Below the pieces are notes generated by a model. The model saw nothing but the letters and a program-made list of their open reading frames with translations, ran no database searches and was not told the origin of the DNA. From contig CAJUMS010000001.1 in assembly GCA_910587465.1 (NCBI GenBank), positions 7,651-71,650 of the forward strand: a stretch of DNA of 64,000 bases. Direction: 5' to 3'. A program made the translations under genes and the position numbers. The stretch's first letter is position 1. Each line of letters starts with the position of its first letter. Below are positions 6,222-14,397 of the stretch, one piece after another. This DNA is from an uncultured Oscillospiraceae bacterium. Lineage in GTDB: Bacteria > Bacillota > Clostridia > Oscillospirales > Ruminococcaceae.

Positions 6222-8814
6222 GAAAGCGGCGGCATTTATTGCGGGCGCAGTTATTGCTGTTTCATCTATCGGAACAACACCCGTTTCAACTACATACAAA
6301 GCCTATGCGGAGGCTTCGGAGCCAGCCGCAAAGCCCGAGGTTCTCGGATACACCGTTATGTCGATACCCGATCCTGACGCGGAAACCCCCGAAGAGTCCA
6401 AGCCGCTCTCCTCGATCACTGCAAACAAGCCCTTTGAACTGACGATTAACGTTATGGACCGTCTGCTGAAGGGCTCTGAAGCTGATGATTCCGATATCAT
6501 TTTCACCAAATCCATGGGCAGCTTTAAGTGCGAGGCTGCGGATATACAAAAAGTTTGCGCGGACAGCGACCCGCTCAAATATACCATCACGCTTAAGTGC
6601 ACATGGCTTGGCGGCAGCAATTCTTTCGCATTTATGATAGGATACTCGGACATCAGCGGCGACTTTACCGATCTTTCGTTCGCGATAACGGAATGCCGTG
6701 AGACGACTGTGTCTCCGGACCCCGCTCCCGACACGGGCGCCGCTGAACCGATCTTCAAGATCAACGCAAGCGGCATAAGCGATATCAAAGCGGGTGAAAG
6801 AGGTATGTTCACACTGGAACTGAAAAACCTCGGCTCGGTCAACGCCCATCGTATTTTGATCGAGGTTACCGCTCCCGACGATGTAGTCCTCACGAACGGA
6901 AGTGAATCCCGAGATATCAGCTCTATTTGGGCGGGAGATTCAACAAGCATCGTCATAAGATATGAGGCGCTTGGCAAGATCACCTCTACTAAACAGTCCT
7001 TTGGTATATCCATACGTTATTACTACGATACGGGCACCGGAGAAACCATAGGCAGCGCAAGCGCGACCGTAAATATTCCCGCGGTAATATCCAACGACGG
7101 CTCGACAAGCGCTGAGCCGATATTCAAAATCACCCCGAGCAACATCTCCGAGATCAAAAGCGGAGAAAGCGGATATTTCAACGTCGAACTTAAAAACCTC
7201 GGCAATCTTGAAGCCAAGCGCATCCTCGTTGAGACCACCGCCTCCGACGACGTTATTCTCACCGACGGAAGCAGCTCGCAGGATATAAGCTCGATCTCGG
7301 CGAACGGCACAGCGACCGTGAAGATCAGCTATAAGGCTCTTGGAAAGATCAATTCCGCAAAGCAGTCCTTCGGTATTTCACTGCACTATTATTACGACGG
7401 CACAAGCGGAGAAACTATCGGAACGGCAACCTCCACTGTGAACGTTCCCGCGAGCACCGCAGACCTCGCGGAGGTAAGCGCACCCACTATCAAGATCACG
7501 GGGCAGACGCTCGCGCTGCCGATAACGGCGGGTTCGGAGTATGAGTACACGCTCACGGTCCGCAATTTCAGCGATACCCCCGCGGAGGACGTTTATCTCT
7601 TCCTCGACGCGTCGGATTCGCTCTACTTCGTCGACGGCACGGAGACTGCCGAAGTCGGATCTATCGCCGCTAAGGGCTCGGCAAGCGTAAGGGTGAAGTT
7701 CCGCACCGTTAATTCGATAGCGGCTGTAAAGCAGGGCATCACCGCGCATATCAGCTACGCCTACATTGACGGCGGCGTAAAGAAGAACGCCGAAAGCGAT
7801 TCGTCGGTAACTATAATCGCAAGCGAGTCCGGAGGCGGTTCGGGCGGCGGCAATGTCGCAGTGCCTAATATCATAATCAAATCCTATGACATCGGCGCGG
7901 AGCAGATTCCCGCGGGTGATCCGTTCAACCTCGCGCTCAAGCTGTTTAACACAAGCTCGCTTACGGGTGTTGAAAACGTTATAATGACAGTCAACGCGGG
8001 CGGCAGCGTAAACATTTTCGGCGGCACGAATACGTTCTATTATCCCGCCTTAAACGCGGACGGTGAAATTTCGGAAACTATCCCGCTCAAGGCGCTCGCG
8101 ACAGCGGAAACGGGCACATCCTCTATCTCGGTATCTCTCAAGTACGATTACGTTGAAGGCGGCTCGCGTTCTACCGCAAATCTTGAGCAGACTATCTTCA
8201 TTCCCGTTTATCAGCCCGACAAGATGACCTTCGAGGTAAACGTCCCCACCTACCCCGGAACAGTCGGGCAGGATATGTACATAACCACCACATACCTCAA
8301 CAAGGGCAGAAGCGAGATATCCAACGTCAAGGCTGAGATCGTCGGCGACGTCGGCGCTCTCTCCACTTCCAAGGTAATAGGCACGGTACAGCCTGGCGGC
8401 AACGGCTCGTTTGACTTTATCGTCAACCCGTATATGCCTGGCACCTGCGAATTCACTATCAAGGTCACTTATGAAGACGCTACTCTAACCGAAGTAACAA
8501 AGGAATTCCCCGTAAGCTTTGAAGTGGAGGATATGTTCGACCCCGGATTTATCGACCCCGGCACTTTTGAGCCTGGAATTGACGAGCCAGGAATTGAGGG
8601 TGGCGGAAATTTCCCGTGGGTGATCGTATGGATATGCATAGGCGTTATCGTAGTCGGCGGTATCACCGCGACGATCCTTATCGTGAAGCATAAGAAGAAA
8701 AAGAAGAGCGCGCTCACAGAAGCGGACATCGACTGGGAAGACGAATTCGACGACAAAAAGCCCGAGACTAACAATACCAACAACAATAACGACAACAACA
8801 CAACAACCGTATAA
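6205..8814 (+). CDS. large CARDB-repeat surface protein of the ABC operon
   Basis: The ATG at 6205 has AAAGGAGA just upstream, giving 869 residues; a longer in-frame opening inside the ATPase gene is rejected. Residues 1-35 are a signal peptide (KKAAAFIAGAVIAVSS). From about residue 180 come repeated CARDB/NEW3-like beta-sandwich domains of about 120 residues. Repeats at about 180-300 and 303-425 are close copies (SISDIKAGE-like starts, then LELKNLGSVNAHRIL against VELKNLGNLEAKRIL, and KQSFGIS..YYYD in both). Three more divergent units follow to about 790. A TM helix lies at about 803-827 (WVIVWICIGVIVVGGI), then a Lys-rich stop-transfer and an Asn/Thr-rich tail. It sits between ATPase and permease, so it is probably the extracytoplasmic partner of the complex. 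Confidence 0.85.
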   Translation: MNKLFKKAAAFIAGAVIAVSSIGTTPVSTTYKAYAEASEPAAKPEVLGYTVMSIPDPDAETPEESKPLSSITANKPFELTINVMDRLLKGSEADDSDIIFTKSMGSFKCEAADIQKVCADSDPLKYTITLKCTWLGGSNSFAFMIGYSDISGDFTDLSFAITECRETTVSPDPAPDTGAAEPIFKINASGISDIKAGERGMFTLELKNLGSVNAHRILIEVTAPDDVVLTNGSESRDISSIWAGDSTSIVIRYEALGKITSTKQSFGISIRYYYDTGTGETIGSASATVNIPAVISNDGSTSAEPIFKITPSNISEIKSGESGYFNVELKNLGNLEAKRILVETTASDDVILTDGSSSQDISSISANGTATVKISYKALGKINSAKQSFGISLHYYYDGTSGETIGTATSTVNVPASTADLAEVSAPTIKITGQTLALPITAGSEYEYTLTVRNFSDTPAEDVYLFLDASDSLYFVDGTETAEVGSIAAKGSASVRVKFRTVNSIAAVKQGITAHISYAYIDGGVKKNAESDSSVTIIASESGGGSGGGNVAVPNIIIKSYDIGAEQIPAGDPFNLALKLFNTSSLTGVENVIMTVNAGGSVNIFGGTNTFYYPALNADGEISETIPLKALATAETGTSSISVSLKYDYVEGGSRSTANLEQTIFIPVYQPDKMTFEVNVPTYPGTVGQDMYITTTYLNKGRSEISNVKAEIVGDVGALSTSKVIGTVQPGGNGSFDFIVNPYMPGTCEFTIKVTYEDATLTEVTKEFPVSFEVEDMFDPGFIDPGTFEPGIDEPGIEGGGNFPWVIVWICIGVIVVGGITATILIVKHKKKKKSALTEADIDWEDEFDDKKPETNNTNNNNDNNTTTV
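6745..7479 (+). repeat. tandem 369-bp (123-residue) domain duplication
   Basis: Two adjacent units beginning near 6745 and 7114 encode near-parallel domains, both opening with EPIFKI and both containing KQSFGIS followed by a Tyr-rich strand ending in GETIG. Their similarity is much higher than to the later domains, indicating a relatively recent duplication inside the CARDB protein. Confidence 0.75.
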
Positions 8815-8829
8815 CGAAAGGACAGACAA

Positions 8830-10218
8830 ATGAAGCTTAGTGACATGATAAAGATCTGCCTTCAGAACCTTCGCCGCCGAAAAAGCCGAACGCTGCTTAC
8901 GGTGCTGGGCGTTATCGTGGGCTGCTGCGCTATCGTGACAATGCTGTCCATAGGTATAGGAATGCAGAATTCAATGGAGCTGGCGCTTGCCGAGATGGGC
9001 GACCTTACGCTTATCCAGGTATACTCGGGAGGACAGAACGCGAAGCTCAACGACGAGGCGATACGAAAATTCGAAAATATTCCCGGCGTTGAGGTCGCGA
9101 TAGGAAAAGCCTCGCTTGACAATATCGGCTACGAGCTCACCGCGGGCGAGCGCGACCGTTATCAGATGAACTGGGCGAATATCGTAGGCTTCAGCAAGGG
9201 CTCTATGGAGAAATTCGGTCTGGAGCTTGTCGAAGGAACGTTCCCTAGAGAGCCGTTCGAGGTTCTTGCAGGAGAGTTCGCCGCCTACAATCTTATGGAC
9301 ACTCAGCGTCCGGACGGCAGCAATATGATAGACCGCTGGAGCTTTATGTACACATACGATCCCGAGCTTGGCTACGATACGTATAACGAAAACGCCGAGC
9401 TGCCCGATCCGTATTTAAATCTGTGCGGTCAGGAAATGACCATGCAGATGTACAGCTACGAGGACTATGAAAAGAAGTACGAGCAGAAAATCAAGGTAAC
9501 GGGCGTTGTAAAGCAGGACTACAACAAGGACTACGCGACGAGCGAGGGCTTTATCTTCGCCGTGACCGACCTCCAAGCGCTTCAGAAAATGGTATTCCCC
9601 ACGGGGAACAAAAAGGAGCTTACATACAATCAGATATACGTCAAGACCGTCGACATTTCCAAAGTCGAGGAGGTTGAAAACGATATCAAAAAGCTCGGCT
9701 ATTCCACCTCGTCAATGGAGTCGATACGCAAGCCCATGCAGGAGGAGGCTCGTCAGCGTCAGATGATGTTCGGCGGTCTGGGAGCGGTCTCGCTGTTCGT
9801 CGCGGCGCTCGGCATTACAAACACCATGATAATGTCAATCTCCGAGCGCACCCGCGAAATAGGCGTTATGAAAGCGCTCGGCTGCTATCTCGGCAATATC
9901 CGCGCAACGTTTCTTATGGAGGCGGGATTTATCGGACTTATCGGCGGTATCGCGGGCGCGGCCATCAGCTACATCATCTCGCTCGTGATAAATCTTGTTT
10001 CGCAAAAGCCCGACTTCAGCATTGTAGAGGGCTTTGGGCAATGGTGGCAGACGCTGATATCGGTAATGCTCCCCGAAAGCTCCCCCGTGTCGATAGTTCC
10101 GCTTTGGCTCGCGGGCTTCGCGATCGTTTTCTCAATAGTTATCGGTCTCGGCTCCGGGTTTTATCCCGCCAACAAGGCGGTGCATATCTCCGCGCTTGAG
10201 GCTATCAAGAGAGAGTGA
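8830..10218 (+). CDS. MacB/FtsX-type ABC permease
   Basis: The 462-residue protein has the MacB topology: one N-terminal TM helix (about 20-45, LLTVLGVIVGCCAIVTMLSI), a large external domain (about 50-310), and three C-terminal helices (VSLFVAALGITNTMIM, GLIGGIAGAAISYIISLV, LAGFAIVFSIVIGLGSGF). The conserved cytoplasmic loop SERTREIGVMKALGC and the ending PANKAVHISALEAIKRE are typical of FtsX-domain permeases. It lies 15 bases after the CARDB gene, has AAAGGACAG as ribosome site, and is followed by a strong terminator. Partner of the ATPase at 5.5 kb; likely moves or senses envelope components, with substrate unknown. Confidence 0.93.
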   Translation: MKLSDMIKICLQNLRRRKSRTLLTVLGVIVGCCAIVTMLSIGIGMQNSMELALAEMGDLTLIQVYSGGQNAKLNDEAIRKFENIPGVEVAIGKASLDNIGYELTAGERDRYQMNWANIVGFSKGSMEKFGLELVEGTFPREPFEVLAGEFAAYNLMDTQRPDGSNMIDRWSFMYTYDPELGYDTYNENAELPDPYLNLCGQEMTMQMYSYEDYEKKYEQKIKVTGVVKQDYNKDYATSEGFIFAVTDLQALQKMVFPTGNKKELTYNQIYVKTVDISKVEEVENDIKKLGYSTSSMESIRKPMQEEARQRQMMFGGLGAVSLFVAALGITNTMIMSISERTREIGVMKALGCYLGNIRATFLMEAGFIGLIGGIAGAAISYIISLVINLVSQKPDFSIVEGFGQWWQTLISVMLPESSPVSIVPLWLAGFAIVFSIVIGLGSGFYPANKAVHISALEAIKRE

Positions 10219-10241
10219 AGCAGGTTAGTTCGTTTAGAAAG

Positions 10242-10286
10242 AAACCCCTTTACGGCATCTCCAACCGAGATACCGTAAAGGGGTTT
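10242..10286 (+). terminator. strong terminator of the ABC/CARDB operon
   Basis: A 20-bp stem with a single mismatch (AAACCCCTTTACGG... pairing with ...CCGTAAAGGGGTTT) and a 5-base loop starts 24 bases after the permease stop; ATTTTT follows shortly. Confidence 0.85.
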
Positions 10287-10379
10287 GCAAATTTTTGCGG
10301 TTTTGCTTATAAACTTACATAAAATTTTGTGTGTAGATTTGTTTGTTATGCCGTTTTTTTCCAAAAAAAATTTTTTTGC

Positions 10380-10408
10380 TTGACAAAAATTATGAATTGT
10401 AATATAAT
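10380..10408 (+). promoter_or_regulatory. consensus sigma-A promoter
   Basis: TTGACA (10380-10385), 17 bases, TATAAT (10403-10408): a perfect consensus promoter 38 bases upstream of the small secreted protein gene, in an AT-rich stretch. Confidence 0.9.
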
Positions 10409-10445
10409 ATAAAAAATAGAATGTTTATTGAAAGGATATGGTTAA

Positions 10446-10877
10446 ATGGGTTTAAAAATTAAAAGAATGGCTTGTATCGCCGTTGCGTTTGCCGCTTCAT
10501 TTATGCTGACTGTCACGGCATATTCCGCAACGTTAGCCGATGGGGATATTTATAACCCCAGAGTAATGGGAAAGTATACCAACAATGTCAATGACGGATA
10601 CATATGGGCTAAAGAAGGGAATGTAACGATTTATACCTATCAGGATACTAATTATAATTGCTATGTCACGGCTTCTTACAGCGCATATACACTGGGCGGT
10701 GGTTCTGATGGGTTCTTTGTGATTTTTCCTTATGCTGCTAAGGTTGATATAAATGGAAATGTCCTTATTAATGATCCGAGAATTCAAGATTACGTTGCTT
10801 CTGGTCGCGTTACAGTCCCTTTATTTGGCAGTGTATCAATATCTTCGTTTCAATCTTCGTTGACATACGTTAAGTAA
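10446..10877 (+). CDS. small secreted protein, unknown
   Basis: The 143-residue product carries a signal peptide with hydrophobic core CIAVAFAASFMLTVTAYSA, probable cleavage near residue 28. The mature chain is rich in Tyr, Asn, Gly and beta-prone segments (GYIWAKEGNVTIYTYQDTNY) with one Cys, and lacks a TM helix or anchor, so it is probably released or held by a partner. The gene has a perfect promoter, AAAGGAT as ribosome site, and is AT-richer than the surrounding operons. Thirty-three bases downstream starts a second exported protein, suggesting a two-gene unit. I do not recognise a family. Confidence 0.75.
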   Translation: MGLKIKRMACIAVAFAASFMLTVTAYSATLADGDIYNPRVMGKYTNNVNDGYIWAKEGNVTIYTYQDTNYNCYVTASYSAYTLGGGSDGFFVIFPYAAKVDINGNVLINDPRIQDYVASGRVTVPLFGSVSISSFQSSLTYVK

Positions 10878-10910
10878 TTTTTATTTTAGAGAAAGGCAAG
10901 GTGTTTTTTT

Positions 10911-11453
10911 ATGAAAAAGATTATTATACCGGTTATCATAGCAGCAGTGTTGGGCGTTGGCGGCGGTGTTGCCGCGGTATCGCTGAACATTGCGAATTCT
11001 ACGGCGGAGGCTGACACAGAGATAAACGATATTCTTAAATCGGGAACATATTATCTTAACGGTGATGTGAATGCCGAGATGTGGATAGAGGTCAACCCCG
11101 ATTTCCTTACACTTAAAGGAACCGACATTGACAAATCGCTGACAGAGGCGGCTATCGATGCCAACTATGCGCTTGCACAGTCATTAGAGAGTGCTTCTAT
11201 TGATGGTGACTTCCCCGTAACCCAGGCGATTTCGACATCACAACTTGACGAGCTTAAGCAGCTTTACTGTGCCGAAAAACTTTACCAACTGAAATATGTA
11301 GGTTTGCCGGGCAGCTCGTATGCTATCATGGTGGATCGTTTCAATGAAATAACCGACCGTAAGGAACTTTTAAAATCCAACGCGGGATTCAGATTCAACG
11401 AACAAACGAACACGATAATTGCTTCCATTGGCGAATTTACTCTTGTGGAATAA
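10911..11453 (+). CDS. exported/membrane-anchored protein, unknown
   Basis: The 180-residue protein starts with a hydrophobic segment (IIIPVIIAAVLGVGGGVAAV, residues 4-23) that is either an uncleaved signal anchor or a signal peptide. The mature part contains DILKSGTYYLNGDVNAEMW, TEAAIDANYALAQSLESA and a C-terminal beta stretch (NTIIASIGEFTLVE). It resembles short lipocalin-like stress or extracytoplasmic proteins only in general pattern. It follows the small secreted protein in the same orientation and ends at a bidirectional terminator shared with leuA. AGAAAGGCAAGG precedes the ATG. Function unknown. Confidence 0.72.
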   Translation: MKKIIIPVIIAAVLGVGGGVAAVSLNIANSTAEADTEINDILKSGTYYLNGDVNAEMWIEVNPDFLTLKGTDIDKSLTEAAIDANYALAQSLESASIDGDFPVTQAISTSQLDELKQLYCAEKLYQLKYVGLPGSSYAIMVDRFNEITDRKELLKSNAGFRFNEQTNTIIASIGEFTLVE

Positions 11454-11475
11454 CGGGCTCAAAAAATTAACTGAA

Positions 11476-11516
11476 AATAAAATAAGCGAAAGAGAAAATC
11501 TTTCGCTTATTTTATT
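11476..11516. terminator. bidirectional terminator between convergent genes
   Basis: An 18-bp perfect stem (AATAAAATAAGCGAAAGA, 11476-11493, with its complement at 11499-11516) has A-tracts and T-tracts on both sides, so it can stop transcription of both the secreted-protein operon and leuA. Confidence 0.9.
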
Positions 11517-11529
11517 CGGAAAATTCACT

Positions 11530-13191
11530 TTATATAAGACCCGAATTGTTGATAGCCGAAATAAGCGCCTTAATAGACGAGTTGATGATATCGGTATCGA
11601 TACCAACGCCCCAGCCGACAGCGCCGCTCGGGAGCGTAATGCCGATATAGGACGCGGCTTTGGACTTGGAGCTTTGCTCGACGGCGTTCTCGGTGAACGT
11701 CGAAATGGTGTAGTCAAAGCCCAGACCGTCTTTTATCGCGTTGGAGACCGCGTCGAGACGACCGTTGCCCGCGCCCTTAAGCTTGCGCGGCTCGCCGTTT
11801 ATCTTCACCGTGACCTCCGCGGATATCTGCTCGCCCTGCGTGTAGTGGGCCTCTACGACCTCCAGCTTTTTATTCAGGTTGACGTAGGTCTTTTCGAATA
11901 TCTCGTAAACCTCCGCGGGCTTAAGCTCCTTGTGAGCGCGGTCGGAAACGCCCTTGACGGTATATCCGAAATGCTCTCTCATCTTCGGCGGCATGATAAT
12001 GCCGTAGTTCTGCTCCATAAGGTAGCCTATGCCGCCCTTGCCCGACTGCGAATTGATACGGATAACGTCGCCCTCGTACTCCCTGCCGAGATCGTGCGGG
12101 TCGACGGGGATATACGGCACGTTCCAGTGGGCCGGGTCTTTCTCCTCGCGCCACTTCATGCCCTTCGCGATAGCGTCCTGGTGCGAGCCCGAGAACGCCG
12201 CGAACACCAGCTGACCGCTGTACGGCATACGCTCGTAAACTCTCATTCTCGTAAGCCGCTCGTAAACCTCCACAAGCTCGGGGAGGTTCGTGAAGTCGAG
12301 ATTAGGCTCGACCCCGTGAGTGTACATATTCAGCGCCAGTGTGATTATGTCGACGTTGCCCGTGCGCTCGCCGTTGCCGAACAGCGTACCCTCCACGCGG
12401 TCCGCTCCCGCCAGTAAGCCCATTTCGGTATCGGCAACGCCGCAGCCGCGGTCGTTGTGCGGGTGGAGCGATACGATAACGTTCTCACGGTCATGCAGCT
12501 CCTTGCACATATATTCGATCTGCTGAGCGTAAACGTGCGACATACTCTCCGCGACGGTAACGGGCAGATTTATGATGACCTTGTTGTCGGCGGTCGGCTT
12601 CCATATGTCTATGACCGCGTTGCATATCTCTGCGGCGAATTCGGGCTCGGTTCCCGTGAAGCTTTCGGGCGAGTACTCAAAGCGGAAATTGCCCTTGGTG
12701 TTCGCCTTGTACTCGTTCATCAGCTTAGCGCCGCTTGTCGCGATCTCGATTATCTCCTCCCTGCTCTTGCGGAACACCTGCTCGCGCTGAGCCACGGAGG
12801 TGGAATTGTACAGGTGAACTATCGCGTTCTTGCAGCCCTCGAGCGCCTCAAACGTTTTCTTGATGATGTGCTCGCGAGACTGTGTAAGCACCTGAACGGC
12901 AACATCGTCGGGAATAAGATCGCGCTCGATAAGCGCGCGGCAGAACTCGTACTCGGTATCGCTCGCGGCGGGAAATCCGATCTCGATCTCCTTAAATCCC
13001 ACGTCGATCAGATATTTCCAGAACTCGAGCTTTTCCTCCAAGCTCATCGGAATTATGAGCGCCTGATTTCCGTCGCGAAGATCGACGCTGCACCATATCG
13101 GCGGCTTGTCGACGTACTCCTTTTTCGCCCAGTCAAGACAGGGATACGGCGGCATAAAATAACGTCTTTGGTACTTGTCTGCGAATTTCAT
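11530..13191 (-). CDS. leuA: 2-isopropylmalate synthase
   Basis: The 553-residue enzyme condenses 2-ketoisovalerate with acetyl-CoA, the first committed step of leucine synthesis. The N-terminal TIM barrel carries the metal and substrate motif CSVDLRDGNQAL (about 34-45) and the metal-binding HPHNDRG (about 242-248), with GNGERTGNVD after it. The C-terminal about 130 residues form the LeuA regulatory domain (VEAHYTQGEQISAEVTVKIN), the site of leucine feedback. Length and sequence fit the longer LeuA class seen in many Firmicutes and yeast. A leucine T-box lies directly upstream, and no other leu or ilv gene is adjacent. Confidence 0.95.
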   Translation of the reverse strand: MKFADKYQRRYFMPPYPCLDWAKKEYVDKPPIWCSVDLRDGNQALIIPMSLEEKLEFWKYLIDVGFKEIEIGFPAASDTEYEFCRALIERDLIPDDVAVQVLTQSREHIIKKTFEALEGCKNAIVHLYNSTSVAQREQVFRKSREEIIEIATSGAKLMNEYKANTKGNFRFEYSPESFTGTEPEFAAEICNAVIDIWKPTADNKVIINLPVTVAESMSHVYAQQIEYMCKELHDRENVIVSLHPHNDRGCGVADTEMGLLAGADRVEGTLFGNGERTGNVDIITLALNMYTHGVEPNLDFTNLPELVEVYERLTRMRVYERMPYSGQLVFAAFSGSHQDAIAKGMKWREEKDPAHWNVPYIPVDPHDLGREYEGDVIRINSQSGKGGIGYLMEQNYGIIMPPKMREHFGYTVKGVSDRAHKELKPAEVYEIFEKTYVNLNKKLEVVEAHYTQGEQISAEVTVKINGEPRKLKGAGNGRLDAVSNAIKDGLGFDYTISTFTENAVEQSSKSKAASYIGITLPSGAVGWGVGIDTDIINSSIKALISAINNSGLI

Positions 13192-13224
13192 TGTGTTTTC
13201 CTCCTATAATATCGTTTTCGCGGG

Positions 13225-13548
13225 TATTATGGGCAACAAAAAAGACCCCATTTCCCGACCCGCAACGGATCGAGAGATGAAGCCAAAAACCCGCTTTACG
13301 GGATCCGGTCCACGGTACCACTCTCGTTGACGGCGTTTCACAACACCGCCCACTCGTATGCGTCAACCAACGCATTTCTCTGTAACGGGAGAACCCGAAA
13401 CGATCTACTTTTCCGACATCAGCCGCTTTCAACCGTTCTGCTCGGGGAGGAGCTATATCCGCACAGCATTGCCGTTTCGCACCACACAACGGTTCTCTGA
13501 AAATGCCCGCCGCGGACTTATTTCCCTTCGACACATTTAAAAATATTT
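13225..13548 (-). ncRNA. T-box riboswitch controlling leuA
   Basis: The roughly 320-base leader of leuA carries the T-box core GAGTGGTACCGTGG (minus strand, 13323-13310), followed by a GC-rich terminator ending in GGGGTCTTTTTTG near 13240. Upstream is the stem-I region with an AG-bulge-like AGAGAACC. A CTC leucine codon at 13452-13450 is followed by CTCCCCGAGC, the position and context expected of the specifier codon. Uncharged tRNA-Leu binding the specifier and T-box would form the antiterminator and turn leuA on. The T-box call is secure; the specifier is inferred without folding. Confidence 0.92.
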
Positions 13549-13557
13549 ACAAATTAT

Positions 13558-13586
13558 ATTATATCATCTTTTTTTCGGTTTGTCAA
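13558..13586 (-). promoter_or_regulatory. consensus sigma-A promoter of the leuA leader
   Basis: Minus strand TTGACA (13586-13581), 17 bases, TATAAT (13563-13558). It sits just upstream of the T-box leader. Confidence 0.9.
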
Positions 13587-13620
13587 GAGGGGAAAAATAT
13601 TTTTTCCTCCGCAGCGAACA

Positions 13621-14211
13621 TCACACGCTGTCAAGGATGCTGTTAAGATAAGCGTAAAAGTTATCGGACACGCGCTCGGCAAGCTCTTCGAGCTGTTCCC
13701 CCGGTATCTCCTCCCCATTGTACTCGAATTCGTATTGCAGATCGAACAGCTCCTCATGCGGGAACTGCACAACAGGGCAATTCTCCTCGTCGGGCATATT
13801 CGCGAGGTCGACGCAGCGGATATAGTAACCCTCCACGTCCCATGCAAACGGAAGATAACCGTTTGCCGTAAGGTGCGGATTGAACGCGTTGTCAAGCTCG
13901 GCAAGCGGCTCGTCTGACATATTTCTTCCCACCGCGCCGCAAAAGCAATGATGACAGGTGCTGAAAAACGCCTTAACGCAGTTCGGGAATTTCAGCCCGT
14001 ACTCTTTTTCGTATCCTGCAATATCCTCGTCGGTAACGGCGGACGGAATCAGCTTCCATGTATTCCACTCCTCGGCGGGATCCGCGCCGTCCGCCAGCAT
14101 ATCATCGGGAAGATCGCACATTTTCAGCGCAACAGGCGCTTCCTCGCTCAATTTTGTGTAAAGCTTCTCAAAACATTCCTTCATAAAAACTCTCGCACTG
14201 CTGATATCCAT
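13621..14211 (-). CDS. SUKH (SMI1/KNR4) family protein
   Basis: Starting at the ATG at 14211, which has AAAGGAGA upstream, the product is 196 residues. The SUKH fold is indicated by the motif IAGYEKEYGLKFPNCVKAFF near residues 80-100 and a later acidic beta region (YIRCVDLANMPDEENCPVVQ). Many SUKH proteins are immunity partners of polymorphic toxins or contact-dependent effectors, but others have no known partner. No toxin gene is adjacent, so an orphan immunity or a housekeeping role cannot be separated. It has its own promoter (14277-14249); no terminator is seen before the leuA promoter. Confidence 0.75.
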   Translation of the reverse strand: MDISSARVFMKECFEKLYTKLSEEAPVALKMCDLPDDMLADGADPAEEWNTWKLIPSAVTDEDIAGYEKEYGLKFPNCVKAFFSTCHHCFCGAVGRNMSDEPLAELDNAFNPHLTANGYLPFAWDVEGYYIRCVDLANMPDEENCPVVQFPHEELFDLQYEFEYNGEEIPGEQLEELAERVSDNFYAYLNSILDSV

Positions 14212-14248
14212 ATTATTCTCCTTTATAAGTCGATTTGGCTGCACTCTA

Positions 14249-14277
14249 GTTATAACATCTTTCCCGCGATTTGTCAA
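14249..14277 (-). promoter_or_regulatory. sigma-A promoter of the SUKH gene
   Basis: Minus strand TTGACA (14277-14272), 17 bases, TATAAC (14254-14249). Confidence 0.85.
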
Positions 14278-14311
14278 GAGCGTTTTAAAAGACAGCATCT
14301 CCAAGTTACCG

Positions 14312-14325
14312 TAAATTCTGATTTA
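14312..14325. repeat. dispersed TAAATTCTGATTTA motif, copy 2
   Basis: TAAATTCTGATTTA, preceded by AGTTACCG and followed by CCCCC, lies between the divergent SUKH and esterase promoters and directly abuts the esterase -35 element. Confidence 0.55.
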
Positions 14326-14330
14326 CCCCC

Positions 14331-14359
14331 TTGATTTATACAAAAGAAAATGCTATAAT
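14331..14359 (+). promoter_or_regulatory. sigma-A promoter of the esterase-TPR-lysA operon
   Basis: TTGATT (14331-14336), 17 bases, TATAAT (14354-14359), 38 bases before the esterase ATG. Confidence 0.8.
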
Positions 14360-14397
14360 TAAACTAAGTTACAAAAACAAAATATGGGGGTATAGTT

